From NCBI RefSeq assembly GCF_023278565.1, contig NC_064676.1, positions 3,596,001 through 3,660,000 on the forward strand: a stretch of DNA of 64,000 nt. Direction: 5' to 3'. Positions 25,709 to 37,199 of the stretch are shown here, in pieces. The notes beneath the pieces are model-generated. The model had not been told where the DNA came from, searched no databases, and worked only from the letters and a program-made list of their open reading frames with translations. Within the stretch, counting starts at the first letter, position 1; the number at the start of each line of letters is the position of its first letter. The position numbers and the translations under genes are program-made. The stretch comes from Colletotrichum lupini. Taxonomy: Eukaryota; Ascomycota; Sordariomycetes; Glomerellales; Glomerellaceae.

Positions 25709-27824
25709 CTAGCCCTGAAGCTCATCAGGATGCACGACATTATCCTCGCGCCGCGCTCCACCGGCCTTGCCATGCGTGACACTCCACATGGGCCTGTAGC
25801 TGTGGAACTTGGACGGTTGAGTCGTGTCCTCCGGGTGGTGACCCTTGCCTGCGTGAACCACGACTTTGAGACCCGGGAGGTTCTCCGTCTGGACAACTTC
25901 TCCTGGCACCTGTCCCGCAATTTGGTTAGCAACGAGGCACGACCTTGGGCTTTTCGTGGGAGCGCAAGACTTACAGCAACAACAACCCATTTCAAGTGCT
26001 GCTCGAGATACTGCTGAACATGATTGGACTCGAGATTCCTTAGATCCGACCACAAGTCATCGCTGCTCACAGCGCGGAACAACAGCTCCAAGGTGATCGG
26101 AATCTGCGCCTTGGCCTTGACTCCCCTTTTCTGCTGACTCTGGCAGTTCTGGCAGTCCACCCCGTTCCTGTTGCCAGCAGTCCAGTAATTGGTTGAGAAG
26201 GTGTGGATGCTGCCAATGTGACTAGGCGACCCTCTGTATTTGGAAGGCTCGCTGGGAATATCTCCTTTGAGGAAGAAATGGACGGCATAGCTCTTTCCAT
26301 TCAAGGCGAATCTTGAGGAATAGTAGTCAGCAGATGTCAAAATGTAAGGAGGGGCTGAATAGCATACCGGTCGTACTGGACGTTGATGAGGTAATCATTC
26401 GTCCGTCCTTCCAGATTAGGGTTCTTGTTGAGATGCTTTCGAAGACCGCCATACTTCTCGTTGATGGCTTTCTTCAAATCATCAACGGGGACGTTGAGGT
26501 TGTCGTACGTATAGCCGTAGCTCGTGATGTCCTTCACGACGTTCGACGTAACGAGGGTGGCGTTTGTATCAGAATGGAAAGGGTGCAGAGGACCATCTGC
26601 TGTCTCATCTTTGGTTGGAGATCCTCCATCAAACCAATGTTCCGGGTTGAGCTTCTGGAAAATGGCCAGTTGCCGGTCAACGTTACAATGGTGCAGCCAG
26701 AAGATAGGATCGAATGCGGCAACCGTGAGGTCAGACATGTGGCCCATACCTGGGCTAAGATCTGCTCCACCGGTCCAGACGTGGATACAGTTGTGGAGGA
26801 ACTCGAGAGACGACCAGCCGGTAGCGGGAGGGGGGTTGAGATCATTGTCGGCGTATTCAGTAGTAGCAAAAGTGGCATAGTTTGCGAAGTACCCCGGAGT
26901 CAAAAGGCGATGGACCTGATCTTGGAGAGAACCCTTCATATCAGGATCCAATCTCGACCCCTCCATCTTGACCCATTGAGGTGTTTCGAGAGCATTAGCA
27001 ACGGAGCTGTTGTTCTCGACGCCTAAAGCTTCTTTCGGTGTCGGAGTCTTTTGGTTGGTGATCCCATAACGGCTAGTGCCTGAGCACTCAGAGAACTACA
27101 CAAAATCAGCTCGATACTCCAAGGGTGGACTAAATTCTGAAAGGCATCGACTTACCGCATCATCGTTCAGAATTGCCCACTTGCCAAACGCCATGGAATT
27201 GCCCATGACAGGTGTAGTCCCCTTGAACTTACTGATGACGGAAGTTGAGAACTTGTACAAAGGGTTCGGTACCGACTGTAGAGCACCTCCTGGAGAAATA
27301 ATATTGACGTTGGGCTGGGACACGATCTCGGGTACTCCACAGGACTGAATATACTCCTGAGGCGCGGCCCAGTCCCAGTAAGGCATGCGCCAACGCTGAG
27401 CCTCCAAGGCCCAGACTTCTCGCACGACCTTGTCCGCAATGGTCGGGAGAATCTGCTCTTGCATGATACCACTGAGCAACTGCTCGAAGAGAGCGAGGTA
27501 GGCTCGGTGCCAGGTAGGGAAGATGAGAGATCCATGGGGGCAGTAGAACTCTGGCGTGCCATTGATGGGTATCTTCTGATTCGGGTCGGGAGCTGGGTCG
27601 GTGTCCCAAGACTGAGCTGGAAGACCGTGAATTCCAGCTACCTGATAATAAGAGAGCTTATCGTCTGGGTCCATAGCCTGAAAGATGTTCATGGCCTGGA
27701 TGAACAGTGACACCTTAATGGCGTTTTCAGTGTTGTTGCGCCAGGCCGTGATCTCCTCCCGCTGAGGAATTGGCCCGCCAGTTGGCACAGGGAGACCCTT
27801 GATGGGATACGTTCCGGATGCCAT
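25709..27824 (-). CDS. Tyrosinase (type-3 copper polyphenol oxidase), no signal peptide
   Basis: The family oxidises phenols to o-quinones with a binuclear copper centre. Inferred exons are 27156-27824, 26368-27095, 25975-26311 and 25709-25909, giving 644 residues. The CuA site is complete: His66 (G-I-H-G-L-P), then C-P-H-G-S with Cys95 and His97, and W-H-R with His106. The Cys-x-His pair matches the thioether-forming pair of fungal tyrosinases. The CuB site has His324 and His328 (F-L-H-N-C-I-H-V-W) and F-D-P-I-F-W-L-H-H-C-N-V-D with His358-His359. The N terminus (M-A-S-G-T-Y-P-I-K-G) is not a signal peptide, so the enzyme is probably intracellular, as are many fungal tyrosinases activated by loss of a C-terminal domain. 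The C-terminal 200 residues fit that capping domain. Substrate could be melanin precursors or a tyrosine-derived metabolite. Confidence 0.92.
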
Positions 27825-29979
27825 GATGGTTGAGATTCAGCTGAGAGCTGTCTTGACGTCTTGATTCGAAGGCAAAATTTGAAGAAGAAGAATAAGATGT
27901 CGATGTTTGATGCTCAAGACGTATGATACCGGGTGAGAAAGGCGAATTTATAACCTCGCTCTGGACTCGAGTACTGTCGAGGATCAATGTTGCTCGTTAC
28001 CCCTCACGATGTTGCATTCGTCATCTGAGATAGTCCTCTTTTGCTGAGGTACAATCATTGTCAACTCACCGCTCCCATGTGCTAGCAAAAGAGACATATC
28101 TCGCGGACTCGAACATATGGCATTGGCATTCTTTTGTGGTAAAGACGATAATGCAAGAAGAACGAGATCTTCAGAATAAGGTATCGAATGGCAGGTGACC
28201 GCCAGTCAAGTTTACGGCTGAAGTGACGAGGAAAAGGTTGGCCGGCTTTGGAACAGTCAAGAGTCCTAGAAGATGTGGCCTCGAATAGGCGTCGTGAAAT
28301 GAGAAACGAGTGGCGGCCAGTGGCCATTCCTTGACCCTGTTCTCGGCTATTGAGGACTCAGACTCTGACGAACACATACAGCTTTAACTCCTCAACCCTT
28401 TCCTCTTCCCTTGATGATCATCTCTATTGTGGGTGAGCTATGTGTTCTGGCCGTGCAAAGGCGGACGGAGGAATTCGAGACTTGATTGAGCGTGGTTCAA
28501 CACGATAACGTGAATTCCGTGCGCTTGTCCCAGAGTTGACCTGTGTATCAACAAACTAGAGGAGAGTTTACTCGCACTTATCGGGAATTTCAACTGCCGG
28601 CCGTAAAGGTGAAGGGGAGGAGGGGTAAAGGGGAATGCAAGTCCCTTTCTGCCAGAGAAGTGAGACTCGTCTCACTTCAGCTCAGCCACTCGTGGAAGAA
28701 ACGGGCGACGTTCAAGAAATGAGTTCATTCCAGCGTATGGAAGACCTGGGAACCAGCTATTCCTCCAGCTTGAAGCTCTTTTCGGATCCGGGGCGGGCCG
28801 TTCTGTCGCATGCGTCGCGTTGCGGGGTACCGGCAGCGGCTGAAGCAAGCCAAGCACTGATGGCGCGCAGACCGCTTCTCGAAGTGAGCTTTAATTGGTG
28901 GTAGACAGCATCGACAACTCTATCATATAAGTCTTAGGCATTTCGACCTTTTGACCATTGGTTGTCTGGGCCTACATGTTCACTGAATGCATGCAGACTG
29001 TTGATCGCACTCCTTCGAAGCGGCCGCGTGATTGTGATGAGATCAAGTTCAAGGTCTCCAGCAAAGTCCACGAAATGTTTTTGGGCAGGAGATTGCTGCC
29101 CATAGACCTGGCAACTTCACAGCTTAATATAGTTAGAATAAATGGCAGTCTACTATCAAGTAATTGGTACAGTGTCTTTGAGACGGTACGGTAGATATCT
29201 TGTATCAATTGGGCGTATCCTTAAGGTTGAACGATGTCGTTCTGATAAGACTATTCATGTTGGGAGCGAGCTTCACTAGCATGCACCAACTCCCGGCATG
29301 TGATGTTTCGCTGGCGCAAAGTAACGGAATTCAAATATTTCACTGAGACGCGGCGATGAGGGTAACCGTGACCAGTTTTGGCCCTCAGGCTTCAGACTTC
29401 AGATCTTCCTTATCACCTTGATGATATTCTCTGTCCAAGGGCAAAGCCCATTGGTGTCTTAAGTACTCCATGGCTTCCGGAGTATTGCATCTTGTAGATT
29501 ACTCAGGCATGGAAGAAAGAGGTGGCAGTATTCAATTACAATTTATCGACTTTCAGCCGTGTTGTATACCTCTGGGCGTGCTTCTTCCGGACTATATGCC
29601 AGGGCTATGAGTTCTCTCCAGGGTGAAGGTCTTTATAAACAATGCGGTGCGAACTCCTGAAAGTCCCAGACGAATGCGTTTGGTCCATGAGAGGGCTCCG
29701 GCACAATATCTGGCCTTTTTCTAAGAAGGCAGAGAAACGTAAGGTAAGTGGAAACAACTTGTAGCTACTGAGATCATCTGTCACATATTACGTTGGAAAG
29801 ACCCGAAAGAAGGAAAGTAGTTTGCTAGTTGACCTGGTCTATATCTGAGTTTAACCGACCCAAAACAGCCTCCAAACCAAACACCATGTCTTGGGCCTTC
29901 AACAAGCTAAAAGGAAAAAGCAAGGCTTCCAAATGCCACACACAAAATCACGCACCCATCAACCATCCTTCGCCCCCGC
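27825..29979. other. Intergenic, nothing coding recognised
   Basis: The left 150 bases hold the tyrosinase promoter. The rest, up to the P450 stop, has no convincing frame on either strand (longest 89 codons). Confidence 0.5.
27946..27953 (-). promoter_or_regulatory. TATA-like element of the tyrosinase gene
   Basis: On the minus strand the sequence reads ttataaat, about 120 bases upstream of the start codon at 27824, a plausible TATA position if transcription starts about 90 bases before the ATG. Position and match only. Confidence 0.35.
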
Positions 29980-31744
29980 TTACTCTGCAGCCTTAACCGC
30001 CGGCGTCAAGTGCACCATCAGTGGCGGCTTGTTGTAGAGAAGGTAGACGTCGTGGTCGATCCAATTTTTGCTCTGAGCAGCCAGCTGGAGGTCAAAGTTC
30101 CACATGACCTTGGCGAGAATCATCTTCATCTCCGCGTAGGCGAGGTTCATGCCCAGGCAGTTGCGGGGCCCGATGTGGAAGGGCTTGAGGGCCTCGAGGT
30201 GGTCGTCGGCGAAGGCCGGGTCTCCGAGCCAGCGCTCCGGGTGGAATTCAAAAGGCTTAGAGAATATCTTTTCGTTGTGGTAGAGGGCCCAATGAGCGAC
30301 GCCGATTGTGGTCTGGAGGGGAGATGTGGGTGTTAAATTGGTTGAAGAGGGGAAAGGGGGAGGGTGCTTCTGGGAACTCACATTTCCAGGGATCCATTGT
30401 CCAAGAATCTCTTGTCCAGAGGGCGGCGTGATACGCGGCAGAGCGACGGGAACGGGAGGGTAAGACCGCAGAGTCTCCTCGAGGACGGCGTGGAGGTACT
30501 CGAGCTTGGCGGTGCTGAGGAGGTCAATCTCATCTTCGTTCTGGAACGAGGTCCTGATCTCCTTTTGCAGCTTAGCCAGCTTGTCCGGGTTGGTGAGAAG
30601 GAGGTAGGTGCAGCCAGACAGGGCTGTCGCTGTTGTCTCGGAGCCGGCGACGATGAGAACATTTGCGTTCTCGTACATCTCTGGCATGTTCATTGGCTAG
30701 AAGATGTCGTGTCAGCTTTCGAGAACCGAACAAGGTGGAATCGCTTGCTCGTCTGTGCCAAGGTATGTATCCAGAGACAATTAATGGAGTATGCACTCAC
30801 CTGAGCTCCCTTCTTCAGCATGGTTTCCGCAAAGTCAGGCCTCGATGTGCCGAGAGATACTCTCTGGTCGACCTTTTCACGGACGAACAGCCTGTGAGAC
30901 ATGCCTTTCTTCATGACTTCCTTGGGGATAAAGGCCTTGAGGATAGGTTCAAGGACCTTGAATCCCCTGGCAATGTTGACATAACATATCATCTTGATGT
31001 TGGTGAAAATCAGCTTGACCCAGGGGTGGTAGTCAGACTTGTCAAGGCATCCGAAAGACTGTCCAAAAGCGAGATCACCAATAATGTCAAAGGTGGTGTA
31101 GTTGTACCACGCCACGACATCAACAGGGCCCTTGCTGCAGATACCGTGGAGTCGCTCGATCAGGAGGTCAATGTAGCTCTTGATGATAGGCTGCTGCTCC
31201 TGCATGCTCTTGGCGGAGAAGCCGTTCGACAGGATGCGGCGGTAGCGGGAGTGGTCCTCGCGGTTGGCCGAGATGATGTCCATGTGGTTCTTGTCGGTGA
31301 AGTCCGGGTCTTTGGCGTTCTCTTCGGTCTTGCCCTTGCGGTGGCCCATAATCTCCTTCATCGCGTCTGGGTGCTGGAAGGAGAGCTCGTTAGGCGAGAC
31401 GCGGATGATCTCGGCGTCGTAGTACTGATGGAGAGCGAGAATCTCCTTGTGCGTCTGGCCGCGGGCGCCCATCAACGCGTAGGGGATACGGGTAGCGGCC
31501 CATAATTTGGGGCCTGGGTATTTGCAGAGAGGGTGGAATGTTACGTTGTAGATGATTTGAAGGAGGAGGCCGATGACAACCTGAGACTGTTAGGAACCTG
31601 CTCAACTCTGTGGTGGTAGAGGAAAAGATAGGCTATGAGATTAGCATGCTCAAGGATATGTCGACTTACGAGTGAGATTACTACTAGAGGCCATAGGATA
31701 AAAGGCGAGAGCCTGGAGCTCCCGGGTTGAATATCTGACAGCAT
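29980..31744 (-). CDS. Cytochrome P450 monooxygenase, membrane-anchored, CYP65-like
   Basis: Inferred exons are 31670-31744, 30801-31580, 30382-30696 and 29980-30312, giving 500 residues. A hydrophobic N-terminal anchor (about 13-33) is followed by F-H-P-L-C-K-Y-P-G-P-K-L-W, the usual Pro-rich hinge. Catalytic motifs are all present: A-G-S-E-T-T at 302-307 (I-helix oxygen binding), E-x-x-R at 359-362, H-P-E-R-W at 414-418, and the heme loop F-H-I-G-P-R-N-C-L-G at 435-444 with Cys442 as thiolate ligand. The sequence style resembles the isotrichodermin C-15 hydroxylase/CYP65 type found in fungal biosynthetic clusters. It lies between a tyrosinase and an ornithine cyclodeaminase homologue. The substrate is unknown. 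Confidence 0.9.
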
Positions 31745-34700
31745 CTTGGGTGTGCTGTTTCTATGTTGTGTGTCTAGAAGAGAAGAGACGTCGGCACGCA
31801 ACCTGCCGAGAACGAATCGGTTTTCGCCGCTGCTTTCTATAGGAGATTTCTGCAAGAATAGTAGTAGAGTATGGTGATAGAGTCTTCTCAAGGTCTCAAA
31901 CACGGAGGGCAGTGGGGATTCTTATATGCCACTCGGACCGTCTTCATCGATATGGACTCCAAAGTATGGGAGTACGACATGACAGTATGGCCCTCAAATC
32001 CCTACAGATTACAACGTCACAATGTTTACTATACACTTACCGGTCATTGGCAGTGCATGGTATCCGCAGGCCAGGCCGTTGGCAGGCAAAACTTCAAACA
32101 AGGCGCAGGTTCTTTCTTTTTCCCCCTTCCCCCTCCCTCCCCACGCGGAGCCGTCAAGAGACCGTCTTGCATAATGCAACGAGACGCTCAATGTACAATG
32201 GTCAATGGGCAACCTCCGCGCCTGTCAGTACGCGAGAGGGCCATCTTCGCTACGCACTCACACGAATGCGAGGCAGGCTAATATCAGCGCCAGCGACCAC
32301 GGCCCGCCGCGCGTCATAGTTCCCCGGCATGGGTGATCGACTAGTGCCCATCTACAATCTACCACTAGGAAGCCAACCTTACTCGTCGGAACTTATTATT
32401 CGTCCACTCTTTTTGAGGACGAGAAGAGGCTTGGAAGGCCATGTCGTTCCCGCCAGGGAACCTGTCGGCAGTCGACGTGTTGCAGGGAGGGGCGGGTGAG
32501 AAACGGGTATGCCTGATCCTTCCCGCATCGTGTTACTGTTGCCCCCCATGGTTTTACGATGAGTGTCATGACAAGTCGTCTCTTTCTGAAGAGGGCAGTT
32601 CGGCTCCGAGACTCGTAAACTCTATGACACTGACAATTCTGGGGCACTGGGGCTCAAGTTGAGTTACTGGAGTCAATGGTCTGTGGGCCACCAAGTTCAT
32701 CTTGGCACGGGGATCTGGACCGGCAGCGTTTGCCGGGGTATGAAGTCAGTCTAAGATGTTAGTCGACCGTCCAAGAACTTTTCGAGGCACTGACAGGTTT
32801 TTTTTCTCATGACAATTTGACATACAGCGACACGGATATGCACGACGTTGCCATGCTTCGACGTTGGACGTTGCACCGCAGTAGTGTTTCCATTGTTTCC
32901 AAGAGTGCAGAGATTGTCTCAGAAGCGACACCACGCACGCGCAGTCCCGCCAATGCACCTCTGCGCTCTCTGGTTCGAACGGGCAGATGAGCGGGCATAT
33001 GGCGTTGTCCCGGGCCCCGAGAAGCGGCATCCCTGCTGCTCGCCCGTTTTCGCTCTTCGTCCATTGTCCGCGTCTTGGCCCGCCTCAAGTCCGCAACGGG
33101 CGGGGATGAACTTGTAAACCATGGCACGGTGACACAGAAGGCGGATATCTTCTCTGGAATTTTGGTGGGGTTGGGGGCCAAAAACCTGCCGAAGACCTCG
33201 CGGTCCCCCGACTTTTTCTTGAACCTTGGTCTCTGGAAGTCCGCCGTTTCTCTTTGCTGCGCCGCCGGACGGACGGCGAGGGCACGGCTGCTTTTGCTTA
33301 CTGTTACGGCGCCGGCTTTTGGATGCCTTCTCCGGAGCGATTGTACTGTCAGATATCATCAGAAGGCGGACGGCGGATGTGACAAACGCTAATCTGCTGA
33401 CAATTTCATTCCCCCGAACCGGTGGAGGATAGCTATATCTCCGTACCATCGGCGGAGTGTTAGGCAAAGGCAGCTTTTTCTGACACTTTGCGAGATGGTG
33501 TGGTGGTCGCGTATTGTCCCCCCCTCATCAACGTGAGGGTGTGGGAGGGTTGAATGGGCAGTAATTAGCGGTCCGATCATTGGGCTCAACACAGGGACGT
33601 TCGTTTCATCTGCCAAAGAACTCTCAAAGCGGCCGAACTACACTTCGGTGTTCTAGTATGAGATTTTGCTTCGTCTAACATACTTGACGCCGAGGAACTT
33701 CGTACATTCCTGACTCGAAGTCTCAATGTAACAGAAGGCACCTGGCCCATTGAATAGAGAATGCCCAAGTCACATTTGATTTCTTCCGTTGAAGCCAGCA
33801 TATCCTAATGCAACCTGACTGCTGCCGGAATAAACACAGCCATCTTTGCTGAGCTCTCAAACAACCTGGCAATATCCTGCCGAAGAGCTCCTTTATTCCT
33901 TCTCTTGGGCAGGAACTCGTGAGCAACGCGCGAGGGAAGGGGGTCTGCGATAACCGATACGATGCAAGATGTCAATGCCAGCCAGCCTAAGCCTGTCAAC
34001 TGATCGTCCATCTTGCATCGGCCCTGGCGCAAGTCGGTTCCGAATGATACCCCCACCTGCCGGCACGGCGAAGCAAGTGCGGCTTGAAGCCAGCTTGATT
34101 CGATGAGATATAGAATGACCTGACTATGACGATGCCCTACATACAGCGAAGTGTTGTCCTCTTCTGTCAAGAGCTCGGCGTAGTTTATAGGCTTGGCAGC
34201 TCCCTGTTCTGTTACTCGAAAGACGGCCTGATCGGAAACCGTTGTTGTGTAACTCACATGCACTCCTGTGGCTTTTTGCCTCATCGGGTGGCTTGCATGA
34301 TGGAGAGTTCGACAGCAAGACATCAAGAAACGCCTAAGTGACTATTCTCGAGATGCAAAGACGAGGGAATGATTAGGTCGGATGGTTTGTCCGATGGTGC
34401 TTATTTTCACAGACTTTTTGCATTGAACGTGATGCTGCAACTTGCGGGCAGAAGCGGCTTACCTTATTCATTCGAACCGGCAAGTCATCCCGAAAGGGGG
34501 CCACGCCGAGGCGCCGAGGCGAGGCATCCGAGATCGGGCCACGGAGACAGGGGACCGATCGGGATCCCCACAGTACAAAACTATCGGAGCGTCACCGGCT
34601 TACTTCCGTCCGCACCGAGACTCGTACCACTTCACCCAAGGCCTTTTCAGTTCTTTCTTTCTAACAGGAAAAGTTCAGAGGTTTCGTTTGAACAGAGGAC

Positions 34701-34774
34701 CATCAGAAAGAGCTACTCTCTTCTCGAATTCTCAAGCCATCACTCATTGACAGTCCATCGCATCCGCAACCAAC
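31745..34774. other. 3-kb intergenic stretch, nothing recognised
   Basis: Lies between the divergently transcribed P450 (minus) and cyclodeaminase (plus) genes and so contains both promoters. Frames at 32919-33467 and 33805-34326 on the minus strand (182 and 173 codons) have no recognisable domain. The latter is the more protein-like but remains unsupported. A pyrimidine-rich tract lies around 34630-34660, before the cyclodeaminase start. Confidence 0.45.
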
Positions 34775-35911
34775 ATGGCCTTCACAGTCCTATCAGACAA
34801 CAACGTGAAGCAGCTCTTCCAGGGCTTCGGCCCAGAAGACGTGGCCCTCATGTCCGACGTCCTCACCGACGCATTCCTCTCCTACTCCGTCGGCCCCGAA
34901 GCGCAGTACCAGCCCCACCGCGCCGCGGTCGTCAGGCCCGACGGCACCACCGGCCTCTTCATGCCGGCCACGATGGAAGGCGGCATGTCCGTCAAGATCG
35001 TGGGCCTCCCGCCGCCCAACTCTGCGACCACCGACCTCCGCTGCGTCCTCACGATCTGCGACGGCACCGGAAAAGCTGTAGGGATCATCAACGCCGAGGA
35101 ACTCACGGCGTTCCGCACCTCGCTCGGCTCTATCCTGCTGTACAGGTACCGCCAGGCGACGGCAAGCATCGTAGTCTTTGGCGCCGGTAAGCAGGCGCTG
35201 TGGCATCTCCGACTAGCACTCGTCCTCCGCGGGCAGGACATCAAGACCATCACCATCGTGAACCGCTCAAAGGAGCGCCCGGCGAAGCTCATCCAGCGGC
35301 TCCAGGCCATGAGCAAGGCCAGCGGAGTGGGCAACACCGACTCGGTGACCTTCACCGTCGTCGAAGCGACACCGGACAGCGCGCCAGGCAACGCCGAGCT
35401 GCGATCCGCCGTCGAGGAAAGCGACGTCATCTTCTGCACCACGCCGTCCACGCAGCGCATTTTCCCGGCCGAGTGGTTGACCTCGGAGCGCGGCCCGGCC
35501 AAGACGCGGTACATCTCGGCCATCGGATCGTACAAGCTCAACATGAAGGAGCTCGACCCGGATTTCCTCCGCGCTGTCGTTGACACGTCCCTCGGAGCCT
35601 TCACCTCTACGGAAGGCGGGGCCGAGAAGGACGGCGTCATCTTCGTGGACAGTCGCGAGGCGTGTTTATTGGAGGCTGGCGAGCTGGTGGAGGCCAAGAT
35701 CCCCGCTGAGAAGATTGTCGAGGTGGGTGAGTTTACTGATAAGCTTCGCAATGCGGATGAGGGTGAGGCGGGGTTGCTGCGGGAGTGGCTTGAGAAAGGG
35801 TTGATTGTGTACAAGAGTGTCGGTATTGGCATCATGGACTTGTCTCTGGGCAAGGTCATTCTCGAGTTGGCGGCGAAGCACAAGGTTGGCACGATATTGC
35901 CAGAGTTCTAA
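34775..35911 (+). CDS. Ornithine cyclodeaminase / mu-crystallin family protein
   Basis: Single-exon gene of 378 residues. The family contains NAD(P)-binding enzymes such as ornithine cyclodeaminase (ornithine to proline plus ammonia), ketimine reductase/mu-crystallin and amino-acid dehydrogenase-like members of biosynthetic clusters. Seen in the sequence: M-S-V-K-I-V (Lys74 is at the expected substrate-binding lysine), T-A-F-R-T-S at 111-116, the dinucleotide-binding loop V-V-F-G-A-G-K-Q-A at 133-141, and F-V-D-S-R-E-A-C-L-L-E-A-G-E toward the C terminus with the conserved acidic residue. Length is a little above bacterial enzymes (about 330-350). The start is well placed, with a purine at -3 and G at +4. 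Codon use is strongly GC-biased. The exact reaction cannot be told from sequence. Confidence 0.92.
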   Translation: MAFTVLSDNNVKQLFQGFGPEDVALMSDVLTDAFLSYSVGPEAQYQPHRAAVVRPDGTTGLFMPATMEGGMSVKIVGLPPPNSATTDLRCVLTICDGTGKAVGIINAEELTAFRTSLGSILLYRYRQATASIVVFGAGKQALWHLRLALVLRGQDIKTITIVNRSKERPAKLIQRLQAMSKASGVGNTDSVTFTVVEATPDSAPGNAELRSAVEESDVIFCTTPSTQRIFPAEWLTSERGPAKTRYISAIGSYKLNMKELDPDFLRAVVDTSLGAFTSTEGGAEKDGVIFVDSREACLLEAGELVEAKIPAEKIVEVGEFTDKLRNADEGEAGLLREWLEKGLIVYKSVGIGIMDLSLGKVILELAAKHKVGTILPEF

Positions 35912-37199
35912 GTTGTTTTCAGATATCAAATATAATAGATAGAGTCTCAAATACTCCGTAGTGCACTTCAAGTTCCGCTACTATAATCGTGGTGGTGAGC
36001 TCCAGTCTCCAACTACCTGACCCCCTCCGTGACGTTAGGTACGTTCTTGCCATGTTTTGCTCATCTCGTCCAGGCTATCAATGGGCTCTCCTACCAAGGA
36101 GTCAAGATAATGAGAAGCCAGAGGTGTGTGCCAAGTAACTATACAAGAAAAAGCCTTTTGGTCAACTAGCGAACGTAAAAGCCAGCCACAACTTATTGGA
36201 GACATTGCTTCTTCAACTGCCGGGCATAAGGAAGGTACCAGAGTCCTCCATACAACGCCTTAGACTATCACATAATGTTGAGTCCAGATCGGAACCACCG
36301 ACGGCTCAGATACCGAGAGTGCCACAATCGCGTCTGCGATGTGACCATCCACGAATGGGCCTCCTGATTATTGTTGATTCCCCTGGTGACCAAAGGGGGA
36401 AAGCCTCTTATATAATATACCTGGTTGTTCACTTAGCTACACCCTCTCCTCTCTATTAGGCATAAGCGGTTCTCGTCAACGTATTCGTTCATGAATCGTG
36501 TAGGCGAGATGAGTAAACACTAAGGATAGATGTTGAAATTAGAGAGCTATAAGAATAAATAAGATATATTTTTACTAAATATCTTTATCAAACACGGACA
36601 ATCATTATTCACGTATTCTTAACCGAACAAAGGCAATATAATAACCCGTGAAAGAAGATGAACGTACTGTATGAAATCTTGATGAAAAGAGGTTCTTATG
36701 CCAGATACAGTCACTTTATCAACAGAGATGACATTTTCGTCGCCATTAGCCGTCGGAACAAGGTCGTCTCAAAATGCCCGCCACTCTGATCAAGTAGATC
36801 AAATCAACTCCGACTTCTTAATACTCTAACAAGATTCTATCCACGTGTCGAATCTCCCTCGCACGGGTAATCTGTTTATCAACCGCTAGGATAAAAATGT
36901 CAGAGGGAGATGGGCCCAAGATTCATCAGACGTGTCAAAGTCAAGCCGGTGGAAACATGTACATTACTCAAAATCTATTCCAGGACTCTGAAAAGTCTAG
37001 CCATCTTTGACGCTCAGCATCCATCTACTGGATGCTTCTCTTTCCACCTCGAGGCGGTGATCTATCTGTCTGTCTTCATCTGGGTTCTACGCAGACTACT
37101 ATCGCTTCATCTTCGTCTCTTTTCTCCACCCACTTGCATCATCACCACCATCTCCTTTTCGTATCAGAGCCTCGCGCCCTCCTTCTTCCGACCATGTAG
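35912..37199. other. Intergenic between convergent genes
   Basis: 3' flanks of the cyclodeaminase (plus) and Old Yellow Enzyme (minus) genes. AT-rich around 36520-36620 but without RIP character. No coding frame is convincing. Confidence 0.5.

Noticed and set aside
33805..34326. 173-codon minus-strand frame
   Set aside because: Somewhat protein-like but no domain, no neighbour evidence and no splice context; not enough to call a gene.
34882..35892. 336-codon minus-strand frame
   Set aside because: Antisense shadow of the cyclodeaminase gene.
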